Origin: Bartonella phoceensis
Lineage (GTDB): Bacteria > Pseudomonadota > Alphaproteobacteria > Rhizobiales > Rhizobiaceae
Length of the DNA stretch: 49,595 bases
Direction of reading: 5' to 3'
Assembly (NCBI RefSeq): GCF_902825145.1
Contig: NZ_CADEAD010000007.1
Coordinates: 1 to 49,595, forward strand
The notes under the pieces were generated by a model that worked only from the letters and a program-made list of their open reading frames with translations, did not search any database and was not told the DNA's origin. How positions within the stretch are numbered: position 1 is the first letter of the stretch; each line of letters opens with the position of its first letter. Below are positions 1-9,157 of the stretch, piece by piece. A program made the translations under genes and the position numbers.

Positions 1-273
1 GATAATCAGCTGATGAGGAGCATACCAGAAAAATAAAAAAGCAGCTTGTGAGGAAAAATGAGTCTAACAAAAGGTCATGGAAAAAGTGAAGGGTAGGAAA
101 AATTAATTCTGAGCAAAAAAAAGAAGTAAAAATTTTATAATAAATCATTTATATATTTTTGTTAATAAATAAAAAATAGAATTATATTTATTTAATACAT
201 GATACTATCTTTGTTATAGTAAGTTATATTAAGGAATATTTATTTTTTAAGATACGAAGTGTGCTTTATCCTC

Positions 274-1479
274 ATGAATCATAAATATACATTACCATTT
301 CTTACCCTTATTGTATGTTTATCAACAGGAGGTTTGATTTCTACAGATATTTTTCTTCCGGCACTTGGAGAAATGCTCCAATATTACCATGTGACTGAAT
401 CCCAGATTCAGAGTGCAGTGGCAATTTTTCTGTTTGCATTAGCACTTGGACAGCTTATTTATGGACCACTTAGTGATAATTTTGGGCGTAAAAAAACACT
501 GCTATTTGGCTTGTTTTTATGGTTATTTACTACGCTTAGTGTAATTTATACGGTTAATATTTACGCTTTCCTTGCATTACGTTTCTTACAAGGTCTTGGA
601 GCTTGTGCAGGGATTGTTTTAAGTCGTGCTATTATCAATGATTTATTGGATAAAAAAGCAGCTGGAAAACTTTATTTGATTGTTTTTCCCTTTGTTGGGA
701 TGTCACCAGCCCTTGCACCTTTAGTCGGAGGGCTATTGTTACAAGCTTTTAATTGGCAAGCTGCTTTTATCTTTTTAAGCCTCTTTATCTTTTTGACCAT
801 TGTACTCTGTTGTTTTGTGCTAACCGAAACGTTACCCTCTGACAAACGTCGTCGTTTTTCCCCTGTGGGATTTATGAAGGGGTATTTAGACGTTTTCAGA
901 AATAAACAGTTTATTTTTTATGCACTTATTCCGTGTTTTTCTTATGCGACATATTTTTCTTATATTGTAGAATCGCCTTTTTTACTCACGACTTTGGGTT
1001 TGCCGCAAATATATATTGGTTATAGCTATATTGGTGTTTCACTCCCCTATGTTTTGGGAAATCTCATGGCACGATGGTTTTTCAAACGAGAGCCTATGGA
1101 AAAAACTGTATGGCGTGGGTATATTATTTTTGTTGTAGGGGGAGGGCTCTTTGCTCTGCAAATGTATGTAAGTCCATGGCCACTTATGACGAGTTTTGTA
1201 GCTATCGCTGTGCTTACTTTTGGGGATGGTTTTTTATTGCCATTAGGGACAGCATTGGCTATTTCCTCGCATCCGCAAGCTGCTGGAGCAGCTTCTGGCA
1301 TGATGGGAGCTTTACAATTAGGAAGTGCTGCATTGAGTGCTGCGGTTATTGGAAGAGTATCTGGGCACAATCCACAGATTATGGCAGCTTTATTGGCTGT
1401 GTGCTGCTTGCTGGGCTTTATAATTTATATCCGTAAAGCATATGATTATATGCGTTCGGAAATGGACGGAGTGCGATAA
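274..1479 (+). CDS. MFS multidrug efflux transporter, Bcr/CflA type
   Basis: Inner-membrane proton-driven exporter of the major facilitator superfamily, Bcr/CflA drug-resistance branch. The product has about 401 residues and about 12 hydrophobic segments. The stretch STDIFLPALGEM near the N-terminus is typical of the Bcr/CflA branch, and GQLIYGPLSDNFGRKKTL is the classic MFS loop 2-3 motif (GxLxDrxGrrr). An in-frame GTG at 259 would add five residues (MCFIL); the ATG at 274 gives the usual short cytoplasmic N-terminus and is preferred. The gene stands alone: 258 bp of AT-rich sequence precede it and a decayed region follows. The substrate cannot be told from sequence; drug resistance is only the family annotation. 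Confidence 0.88.
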   Translation: MNHKYTLPFLTLIVCLSTGGLISTDIFLPALGEMLQYYHVTESQIQSAVAIFLFALALGQLIYGPLSDNFGRKKTLLFGLFLWLFTTLSVIYTVNIYAFLALRFLQGLGACAGIVLSRAIINDLLDKKAAGKLYLIVFPFVGMSPALAPLVGGLLLQAFNWQAAFIFLSLFIFLTIVLCCFVLTETLPSDKRRRFSPVGFMKGYLDVFRNKQFIFYALIPCFSYATYFSYIVESPFLLTTLGLPQIYIGYSYIGVSLPYVLGNLMARWFFKREPMEKTVWRGYIIFVVGGGLFALQMYVSPWPLMTSFVAIAVLTFGDGFLLPLGTALAISSHPQAAGAASGMMGALQLGSAALSAAVIGRVSGHNPQIMAALLAVCCLLGFIIYIRKAYDYMRSEMDGVR

Positions 1480-1939
1480 AAAAGAGAATGTTATACGTAA
1501 ATTTTTTGGTGTTATTTTATTTGAGTGGGAGTGATCGTAGCTAAGAGAGTGGATTTTCATTAAGTGCGTTGCATAGAACGTGCTTAAAATTATCGTGTTC
1601 TTAATTTAAATTTGACACAGATTATCATGGGTGGATTATGTGTGATAGAGTTTTGATATGTTCACGTTTTCATGGTTATAGTCAGCGGGGAGCTGTTGCT
1701 GCGGTTTATATTTTGAAACAAAGCGAGTGGGAATAGCGGGGAATACATAGAGATGAGCCTTCGTGTTGTCATTCTTTCTCCTGTGATGCCAATTTGGGTT
1801 CATGGTGCTTTTTGTTCTTCGTTTATAAAGCTGTGTTTGGTAAAGGGGTGCCAAATTGTTTTACTGGATACACTGTTCCTTTTTCCTAGTAATTCTCCTT
1901 TTTATAATAACTCGACTATGGAAATTTTGTCTTTTATGA
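1480..1939. other. Gap with decayed coding sequence
   Basis: No intact gene. Short protein-like stretches appear in different plus-strand frames: a run of about 30 codons from the ATG at 1637 containing SRFHGYSQRGAVAAVYIL, and a frame from 1753 with SPFYNNSTMEILSF. They end in stops, and the second would have to shift frame near 1960 to join the open frame that runs to 2482. This suggests they are the broken 5' part of the same decayed gene. Confidence 0.4.
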
Positions 1940-2482
1940 CAGAGAAACTTAAGCGCCTTCATTACTTGTGGGATTTTCTATGGCTGGAATGTTCGTCCAG
2001 ATACTGACACGCGGCTTTCAAATGTTCGCGCTGTGCTTGCCTTGAATGCGCCAGTCTATCTATACAAGCCTTTGCAACAGCAACTTAGGTATGTTCTTGA
2101 TTCCTTCAAAAAGGGAGATTTGTCAGGGGCTTTAGAAGCACTCAATATTTTTGATGCATCCTTGTTGCATCCTTGTGGAGTTGTGAAAAAAAGAGCTTTA
2201 TTGACATTTCCTGAGGTGCAAAAGGACATGGCAATTGAGCGTATGACAAGAGGCTTTCAGTTTCCGTTAAAGATGGATGCTAGAAATGAGATTATCAAAT
2301 ACGCCAGAAAGTTTTTAGCTTTGGTGGGTGAAAAATCACAACTTGCAACCGTCGATAATCAAACGAGCAGTCATTACAGAAATCATGAATATAAAATTGT
2401 CTCTGATGCTGATACACATCTATGGGATGATAATCCTGCTATGACAAATACAATTCTTTATAAATGGATGAATGGGTTATGA
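1940..2482 (+). pseudogene. Truncated gene, possible C-terminal part of a DapA/NAL-family lyase
   Basis: The frame is open from 1940, after a TGA at 1937, to the TGA at 2480. The only plausible start is a GTG at 2033, giving 149 residues, with no clear ribosome binding site. The protein text continues upstream of that GTG (GWNVRPDTDTRLSNV), so the GTG is probably not a true start and the gene has lost its 5' part. The pattern NV..VLALNAPVYLYKP...FKKGDLSGALEAL...VKKRALL...R.FQFPLKM is weakly like the C-terminal half of dihydrodipicolinate synthase/N-acetylneuraminate lyase proteins; I hold this only loosely. Its stop overlaps the start of the next gene (ATGA), which implies that the two once formed an operon. 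It could still encode a short protein. Confidence 0.4.
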
Positions 2483-4653
2483 AAAAGAAAGTTCTCGTAT
2501 TACCTGGTGATGGGGTGGGACCAGAAGTTTGTGATGCAGCACTGATGGTTTTAGAACAATTTAAGTTGCCGATTGAATTAACTCATGGTGATGTTGGTTG
2601 GGAATGTTGGAAACAGGAAGGGGATCCCGTTCCTCAAGCGACTTGGCAAAAAATTGATGAAAGTGATGCTCTTTTACTTGGCGCTGTGACCAGTAAAGGA
2701 AAAGAAGCTGCTTTAAGAGCTCTTGCACCGCATTTAAGAGAGGGTGAACCTACTTATGTTTCTCCTCGTGTTCAGCTATGCCAAAAGTTGCGCTTGTTTG
2801 CGAATGTACGACCCATCAGATACATTGTTGGCCCGAGAAAGCCTTTTCATTTTTGTGTTATTAGAGAAAATAGTGAAGATCTCTATGCAGAAATAGATTT
2901 TAGCGGAATAACGTCTGAAAAAGCTACATGGTTGAAACATCCTAATTTAGAAAAATATGCTCTTGAGGATTCTGCGTGGATGGTGCGTTTGCAGACACGC
3001 TTTGGTTTAGAGCGGTTATTTAAATATGCTTTTTCTTATGCATGGGAACATGGTTTTGGGCGAGTGACTTTTGCTGATAGGCGAAATATTATGCAAAAAA
3101 GTGGGCAATTTGCTCGAGAAATTTTTGAAGAAGTTGCGCGAAATTATTCCGAAATTGAAGCAGAGATTCACGATATTGATGCGGTTGCTTTATGGATTGC
3201 AACAAAGCCAGAGCGTTTTGGTGTGATTGTTGCTGAAAATATGTTTGGTGATATTCTCGCCAATCTTGGTGCTGGAGTGATGGGAGGATTGGGGCTTGCA
3301 CCTAGTGCAAATGTGGGGAGCAAGATTGCTTATTTTAAACCTGTTCATGGAAGCGCACCGCGCATTGCTGGACAAAATAAAGCAAATCCTTCTGCCATGC
3401 TTTATACCACTGCTCTCCTTTTAGACCATTTGGGCTTTCAGGATGCAGCACAGCAATTGTCTGAGAGTGTTGATCAGGTTATTCGCGCTGGAAAAACTGT
3501 TTCTTATGATCTTGGGGGTTTAGCCTCTACACGGCAGATTGCTGAAGCTGTTGTTAATTCTCTCGAAAATCCTGTTTCTGTTTGTCGGGCAGCGGTTATT
3601 ACCGTTGGTGATGAACTCCTTTCAGGACAATATTTGAATACGAATTTGCAGGATTTAAGTCAAAGCTTGAACAAGAGAAATATCCAAGTAACACGTCATT
3701 TTGTTTGCGCTGATCAATTACAGCAAATTAGTGAAACTGTTATTGCTTGTCTTGGGCAAGAAGATCTCATCATTATTAGTGGGGGGTTAGGACCAACATC
3801 AGATGATAAAACGCGTGATGCAATTGCAAAAGCTGTACAACAGCCCTTGGTTCATCATGAAGATGTTTGGCAAACAATAAAAAGTCAATTGCACCGCTTA
3901 GGGATCGCTCCAGATAGTAATAATGCGCGTCAAGCGTTGTTTCCTGAGATGGCAAAAGTGCTTGATAATCCCACTGGTACAGCACCTGGTTTTTATCTCT
4001 CTTATGATGGAAGTTCCCTTGTGGTTTTGCCTGGCCCACCTACGCAAGCTCTTGCCATTTTAGAGGATTATTTAGAACATAATGAGAAGAAATATTCTGT
4101 TGTATCGCGTGCTCAATATGCATGGACTTTAATTGGAATTGATGAAAGTACCATTGCGCATTGGGTTGATTGCCATCTTGAAAAGGAACCATTTGAACGG
4201 CATTTTTTATGGAAAAGCCCTTATGTTCTTGTGCAACTGGTTGGTCAGTCATCGATACTTTTGGCACAGCATTTGATAGAAGAATTTGAAAATCATTTTC
4301 GCCCATATTTGGTTGGTGCAGAAATTACCACTGCTCGTAAACAGTTAGCAATGCACGCTGAGGTTCATTGGTTGGTCAATGATTCTCTTCTTTTAAAATA
4401 TTTTCAGCCAACAGAAAAAAGTGTCAAAAATGTTCCACAGCTTGAGGTTGAGATTAGCTTATCACCTTCATTGGAGATATTAGAAAACCAAAAAGAAAGT
4501 CTTGGACATGCTACAATGACTGTGAGGATGAAAGACTATGGTGATGATTGTGTGACTTTTCCCTATACGCGACCGCTTTTAGGTGTGGTTTTACAGGAAT
4601 ATGCTGCTTGGTCGGTTTTAAAAAGATATTTGCAAATGAAAAAGAGCAAATAA
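2479..4653 (+). CDS. Fusion: isocitrate/isopropylmalate dehydrogenase-like domain + CinA/MoaB-like domain
   Basis: Protein of 724 residues in two parts. Residues 1-355 follow the beta-decarboxylating dehydrogenase fold: VLPGDGVGPEV at the start, IRENSEDLYAEIDF, FGDILANLGAGVMGGLGLAPSANVG written here in two parts (FGDILAN 256-262, then GGLGLAPSANVG), and FKPVHGSAPRIAG. Residues from about 370 follow the CinA N-terminal (molybdopterin-binding-like) domain: AAVITVGDELLSGQ, IIISGGLGPTSDDKTRDA, PTGTAPGFYL and VVLPGPP. The CinA nicotinamide-deamidase domain is absent; the last 180 residues are divergent. The catalytic lysine position of the dehydrogenase (VDKAN in IPMDH) is Arg201 here (ADRRN), and the third metal Asp (GDILSD) is Asn262, while Asp234 and Asp258 remain. 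Activity as a normal IPMDH is therefore doubtful. The ATG at 2479 overlaps the upstream stop and is preferred over the ATG at 2464. Confidence 0.82.
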   Translation: MKKKVLVLPGDGVGPEVCDAALMVLEQFKLPIELTHGDVGWECWKQEGDPVPQATWQKIDESDALLLGAVTSKGKEAALRALAPHLREGEPTYVSPRVQLCQKLRLFANVRPIRYIVGPRKPFHFCVIRENSEDLYAEIDFSGITSEKATWLKHPNLEKYALEDSAWMVRLQTRFGLERLFKYAFSYAWEHGFGRVTFADRRNIMQKSGQFAREIFEEVARNYSEIEAEIHDIDAVALWIATKPERFGVIVAENMFGDILANLGAGVMGGLGLAPSANVGSKIAYFKPVHGSAPRIAGQNKANPSAMLYTTALLLDHLGFQDAAQQLSESVDQVIRAGKTVSYDLGGLASTRQIAEAVVNSLENPVSVCRAAVITVGDELLSGQYLNTNLQDLSQSLNKRNIQVTRHFVCADQLQQISETVIACLGQEDLIIISGGLGPTSDDKTRDAIAKAVQQPLVHHEDVWQTIKSQLHRLGIAPDSNNARQALFPEMAKVLDNPTGTAPGFYLSYDGSSLVVLPGPPTQALAILEDYLEHNEKKYSVVSRAQYAWTLIGIDESTIAHWVDCHLEKEPFERHFLWKSPYVLVQLVGQSSILLAQHLIEEFENHFRPYLVGAEITTARKQLAMHAEVHWLVNDSLLLKYFQPTEKSVKNVPQLEVEISLSPSLEILENQKESLGHATMTVRMKDYGDDCVTFPYTRPLLGVVLQEYAAWSVLKRYLQMKKSK

Positions 4654-5696
4654 TACCATGTAGAAACAGACAAATACGTTGTCGATCATTTTGCTATTGC
4701 TTGGATTAAAGACAGGATTTTTTTGATATTTTAGAGCGTTTGTATTGGTAAAAAATTTCTTTTGATAATAATAGACAATAGCTAAATTATATTAAATAAT
4801 TAGGAAATATTTTACTCTAAACATTCTTACAGAAAAATATGGATGTTATAGGACAGACTTTGTTCGGGATATTACGGAGGGCAGAACTTTCCATTCTCTT
4901 TTTGACGACAAATATTTATACAGTTTTTGGTAAAAATCATATGCATATATATATGCATTATGGGGGGTTTTTGTTGCATGATGAAATCAAAATTGTTCTT
5001 GGAAATTGTTTTATCCAATTTAAGAAAAAAAACCTCGGCACATTTTTATTGGAAAGATAAGAGATGTGTTGTTAAGAAAGAGGATAGGGAACCTTTCTTT
5101 ATCACAAAACAAGATGATATCTGAATTTTTTGCAATTCTATAGAAAAACTTTTCAGGTTTTATTGAAAAATATACCGATGAAAAGTCTATCACAAAGATA
5201 TATTGTTAATTTAGCTGTACGTAAATTGACAAAAAAAACATAAAAAAAACATAAAAATGCTTTTTAATATTTTAATGCTGCCGGATGATGGTGAGAAACT
5301 TTAGTTTATGTACTATGGTGTCTAATTGGGTGTTGCCCAAATACATAAAAGAGGGGCTAGCTTTGTACAGGATACCAGAAAATGTTTGGGCAAGATTTTT
5401 TTACTGTGCTGGTGCACTTTTTTGAGGGGTAGTTTTTTATTGTTTTTGAGGAAAATTGGAGGTTAATGGGCGTTTTTTAAAGTCGTTTTATGGTTGTTAT
5501 GTGTAGAGATTTTCAAGACGTGTATTGATCTGTTGAGCGAGGGTTTTGGTGCATTTTTTGAGCTCATTTTAAGTTGAATATCCGAATATATTAAAAAGCT
5601 TTTAAAAGTTGTCTTAATTTCATTTTGTATACTATCTGTACTATCTATTGTTGTGGGTGATAGGGCTTTTAGATTAAACAAAGAGAAAGGATTGCT
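4654..5696. other. Gap of 1.04 kb without a convincing gene
   Basis: AT-rich. Short open frames (for example 4839-5060) have no ribosome binding site and no family look. A perfect 18-bp palindrome lies at 4941-4958. The last 15 bases before 5697 hold a good ribosome binding site (AGAAAGGA) for the amidase gene. Confidence 0.6.
4941..4958. repeat. Perfect 18-bp palindrome
   Basis: ATGCATATATATATGCAT equals its own reverse complement. It lies in a gene-free stretch; the AT alternation in its centre makes chance or cruciform formation as likely as a protein site. No function assigned. Confidence 0.5.
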
Positions 5697-6641
5697 ATGT
5701 ATCAAATTGATTACAACAGTTATCGTTCTGTCAAGAGCTTTAATCCTCGTGTTCGTTTTCTTGTGATGCATTATACTTCATTTGATTTTAAAGAGTCAGT
5801 CATGGCCCTTACAGGAGAAAATGTGAGTGCCCACTATCTTGTCCCTGATCCATCAGAGCGGGCTTACCTTGAGGCAGGGTTTAAGGATATGCGTATCTTT
5901 AGTCTTGTTGATGAAAGCAAGCGTGCGTGGCATGCGGGTGTGAGTTCATGGGCTGGACGTAGCAATTTAAATGATACATCTATTGGAATTGAAATGGTTA
6001 ATTTAGCGAGAGACTATTCTGATTCTTCAGAGCAGACGTATGTTGAAGAGGCTTTAAAGGGTGTGTGCGTTTTAAATCCGGTTGGTAACGATGAATATGA
6101 ATTGCAGGAGAACATTGGTTCATGGACTGAAGGCAGTAAGGTGAATGGTACAGTGCTGCAGCTTGAGAAAGTTAATTTAGTTACTTACAATAATGAGGAT
6201 TTTATCTTTCCTCCTTACAATCCAACGCAAATTGATGCGGTTAAAGAACTTGCGTTCAATATTCTTCAAAGATATCCAGATATTATGCCTACCAATGTTA
6301 TTGGGCATAGTGATATTGCTATCGGAAGAAAGAGTGATCCAGGAGCTGCTTTTCCGTGGAAAGAACTTTATTTGGCGGGCATAGGGGCGTGGTATGATGA
6401 TGAACTGAAAGCACACTATCAGGAGCGGTTCGGTAAGAATTTTCCTCCTGAAGCAGATGTTTTGGCTAAGTTGAAATGTTATGGATACGATATTTCGGAT
6501 GCATGTACTGAAATTGGATATAAGAATTTGATCCGGGCATTTCAGCTTCATTTTCGTCAAGAAAATTATGATGGGATTCTAGATGTTGAAACAGCAGCGA
6601 TTATTTATGCGTTGGTAGATAAGTATTTCCCGTCAAATTAA
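5697..6641 (+). CDS. N-acetylmuramoyl-L-alanine amidase (Amidase_2 family)
   Basis: Zinc amidase predicted to cut the bond between N-acetylmuramic acid and L-alanine in peptidoglycan or its fragments. It has 314 residues. The Amidase_2 ligands are visible and spaced as in AmiD: His25 (VMHYTS), His204 (IGHSDIA) and Asp214 (RKSDPGAAFPW). WHAGVSSWAG (His79) and SIGIEMVN (95-102) are also typical. The C-terminal 75 residues (LKCYGYDI...AFQLHFRQENYDGILD) look like a peptidoglycan-binding type 1 domain. About 60 residues (103-168) are inserted between GIEMVN and FPPYNPTQ compared with ordinary members. No signal peptide or lipobox is visible, which would place it in the cytoplasm (recycling) unless it is exported in another way. 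A strong ribosome binding site supports the ATG at 5697. Confidence 0.9.
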   Translation: MYQIDYNSYRSVKSFNPRVRFLVMHYTSFDFKESVMALTGENVSAHYLVPDPSERAYLEAGFKDMRIFSLVDESKRAWHAGVSSWAGRSNLNDTSIGIEMVNLARDYSDSSEQTYVEEALKGVCVLNPVGNDEYELQENIGSWTEGSKVNGTVLQLEKVNLVTYNNEDFIFPPYNPTQIDAVKELAFNILQRYPDIMPTNVIGHSDIAIGRKSDPGAAFPWKELYLAGIGAWYDDELKAHYQERFGKNFPPEADVLAKLKCYGYDISDACTEIGYKNLIRAFQLHFRQENYDGILDVETAAIIYALVDKYFPSN

Positions 6642-7495
6642 TTCAAAGTAATTTAAATTTAGATACATAGTTACGGCAGCGAATGGTGTTTTGAAGTTTT
6701 TTTCTGTTTTTTGTTCGTTATGCTCGTATGAAAGAAAGTCATTTATGATGTAAGAACCAAATTGCATGTAAAGGCATTTAGGAGCAAAGAAAGAAGAAAG
6801 CTCTCTATAGTTTGCGGAAGTAAGCTTTAGCGTTTTGCTGCTTTATCATATGTATTTTATTCTTGTTAAAAAAAGACAAGTAAAATTAAGATTTTATGTG
6901 CGTAGAATAAGACATAGTGCTCAAAAAATTACGTGGAAATGAGAGAGCTAACGGTTAATTTATTCTCATGATCATCGGGAGTAAAAAGTACAGATTATGT
7001 TTTTGTGCTTATGGTGTACAAAAGAATCGTACAATGGTTGAAAAAAGAAGGCAAACAAGGATTATGTACAACAAAAATATAGGTGTCATTTGTTGAGAGA
7101 TTTTTAAAATATACATCACTTCTGCTCTTGAATATGCATTTCTGATGTCTTTAAAAACACTTGTGGTATAGAAGAATTCTGGTATTTGTTTTCTCTACGT
7201 TATTTCTATTAAAAATGTTTCTATAATTAATTTTCTAATACTTTGAAGATATATCCAATGCGTCTTTGTTTTTTCTCGAGGGTATATTGGTACAGTTTTT
7301 ATGACAAATTCCTTGATAATTCAGATCTGTATTATTTGCATGATATATGCAAAACTTTTTGAGACACTTATCAGTACTCTTATATTTCATTTGCTTGGGA
7401 ATATAATTATAACAAGTGTGCGCTATTTTTGTTAGAGAGAGTGGTAAAAATAGTGTGAAACAAATATTATAATAGTCAATTGTAGCTTAAAAAAA
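6642..7495. other. Gap of 0.85 kb without a gene
   Basis: AT-rich, with stops in all frames. The only visible structure is a 7-bp inverted repeat, TTTGCAT/ATGCAAA with a 5-base centre, at 7335-7353. No remains of a named gene were recognised. Confidence 0.6.
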
Positions 7496-7526
7496 TAAAA
7501 ACTGACAACATACATTGCCAGTTTTT
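7496..7526 (-). terminator. Rho-independent terminator of the porin gene
   Basis: Inverted repeat AAAAACTGACA/TGCCAGTTTTT around an 8-9 base loop. On the minus strand it is followed by a T-run broken by one A. It lies just after the stop codon of the porin gene at 7547, the right place and direction for its terminator. Confidence 0.75.
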
Positions 7527-7546
7527 AAAAGTGCAGTCCGAAAGGA

Positions 7547-8758
7547 TTAGAATGAGCGCTGGAAGCGAATCATGCCCTGCAAAGCATTTTTTCCATTCAA
7601 AGCATGGACATATTTTGTATCGCTTTTTGCACCTTTTAAGATACGATCATCGTTCCAAGAAACATAAGTAACTTCAGGTGTAATCATAAAACCTGGTACC
7701 AACGTGTACGCAACATTTACAGAAGTTGCGAAGGTTTTTACAGCGCTATAAGAAATCTGAGCGTTCAAATTTGCTTTTGGAGTGAGCTTGTAAGTCGCAC
7801 CAGCCCAAGCAGCCCATTTTCCTCCCCAGTTTGCGTAGATCGTTGTGTTTTGGCGTGACAATACATTGTCTGTGTCTTTTTCTATTGCATAGTAATCAAC
7901 ACTGTTTTTATAGCCACCCATCAGCCATAGATTAAGACGCTCATTCACGTTGAAGTCTACACGAACCTTACCTGCCCATTTTTTATAGTAAGAATCATAA
8001 GCAGCAACTGTTGCGGCGCTTCCCCATTTTTGCGTAAATTTCATACCCAAAACCAGGTTAGGAGCGTAATTCTTTATTCCTTTACTTGGTAGGGGATTAT
8101 CGCCAGAAACAAGAGCAATTTCATCATTTTTATCAATGTAATAGTATCTATCTGTTTGATACTTGAATGTATTATTACCTAATTCAGCTCCGATAATGGC
8201 GGAAAAGCCACTGTCACCACTAAAGGTATAAGAAATGAAATTGGTGCGTGTAGTTCCAGCCGGCGCTATGCTGCTATCATTGAGAACATTACCATAGCCA
8301 CCAGTCCAACTGTTGAATATGGTGTCATCAAGACCTACACGGAAGCCAGCAAGTTCAATGTAAGCCGCGGCAAGTGTTCCACCACCTTTGTTTAGACCAT
8401 CATTCCAATTTGAAAAGATACGTGCGTATGAGCGAAGCGTTCCAAGTTCTGTTTCAGAAGCAGATTGAAAAACAAGGGTTAAGCGGGATGATGCGTAATA
8501 GGTTTTTCTTTTTTCTGCTAATTCAGCGTTGGTTGTTGCGTCAATGTTGCCGCCACCTAGAAAATCGGCACGGACATTTCCTGATAAACGCATGCAAGTC
8601 TCTGTTCCAGGAATATAAAAATACCCTTTACCATATGCATCACAAACACGAATATATTCTACAGGTTCTGGTTCTGGAATTACTGTTGAAGCCGCTTGTG
8701 CTCCAGAAACGACTAAAAAAGCTGCTGTAGAGCTTAAAAAGAAGGACTTAATGTTCAT
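7547..8758 (-). CDS. Outer-membrane porin, Omp2b/Omp43 family (porin_2)
   Basis: General-diffusion porin of the alphaproteobacterial porin_2 family, a trimeric beta-barrel in the outer membrane; in Bartonella this type is known as Omp43. The product has 403 residues. Residues 1-22 are a signal peptide ending in SGAQA. The mature N-terminus with YIRVCDAYGKGYFYIPGTE and TCMRLSGNVRADF is the hallmark of the family. The chain ends in RFQRSF, with the C-terminal Phe needed for barrel assembly. The ATG at 8758 has GGAG about 8 bases upstream; the longer frame would use a TTG at 8770 that forms part of that binding site, so the ATG is chosen. It is a single-gene unit with its own terminator. Confidence 0.93.
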   Translation of the reverse strand: MNIKSFFLSSTAAFLVVSGAQAASTVIPEPEPVEYIRVCDAYGKGYFYIPGTETCMRLSGNVRADFLGGGNIDATTNAELAEKRKTYYASSRLTLVFQSASETELGTLRSYARIFSNWNDGLNKGGGTLAAAYIELAGFRVGLDDTIFNSWTGGYGNVLNDSSIAPAGTTRTNFISYTFSGDSGFSAIIGAELGNNTFKYQTDRYYYIDKNDEIALVSGDNPLPSKGIKNYAPNLVLGMKFTQKWGSAATVAAYDSYYKKWAGKVRVDFNVNERLNLWLMGGYKNSVDYYAIEKDTDNVLSRQNTTIYANWGGKWAAWAGATYKLTPKANLNAQISYSAVKTFATSVNVAYTLVPGFMITPEVTYVSWNDDRILKGAKSDTKYVHALNGKNALQGMIRFQRSF

Positions 8759-9066
8759 ATGGATCTCCAATGAAGGTAGTTTATCTTTGTTAGGGAATAT
8801 TATTTGCTCAACTTATTAAATCAAAGGCAAAAATACGCGATACTCATAATTCCAGCTATACTGATCTTTTTTCAATATACAAATATGAAATTAACTTTTT
8901 GTAAGATATTTGTTTACTATTCAAGACAGTGTTGTAAAAAAGATACAGTTTTTACTTTTTTAACTTTTGTCCTCTTGAAATTAATAAGAAAGAAAAAGAT
9001 CGGATATTTTTTAAAAAAATCGAAAATGTCTTGAACTTTCTGTTGATACCATTTATGCACTCTCTT

Positions 9067-9157
9067 GGAGAGGTGGCCGAGTGGTCGAAGGCGCTCCCCT
9101 GCTAAGGGAGTAGGGCTCAAAAGGCTCTCGAGAGTTCGAATCTCTTCCTCTCCGCCA
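9067..9157 (+). tRNA. tRNA-Ser (anticodon GCT)
   Basis: Class II tRNA with a long variable arm. The 7-bp acceptor stem is GGAGAGG/CCTCTCC, the D-arm holds GTGGCCGAGTGGTCGAAGGC, the T-loop GTTCGAATC, and CCA is encoded at 9155-9157. The anticodon GCT at 9101-9103 sits in the loop between CCCCT and AGGGG-type arms and reads AGC/AGU. Confidence 0.96.

Noticed and set aside
3776..4306. Minus-strand frames of 87-88 codons opposite the dehydrogenase-CinA gene
   Set aside because: Shadows of a well-supported gene on the other strand.
4839..5124. Two overlapping frames of 65-73 codons upstream of the amidase gene
   Set aside because: They overlap each other in different frames, contain the AT palindrome and have no ribosome binding sites.
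5697..6641. Amidase as part of a prophage lysis module
   Set aside because: No holin, tail or other phage genes nearby; the flanks are ordinary chromosomal spacer.
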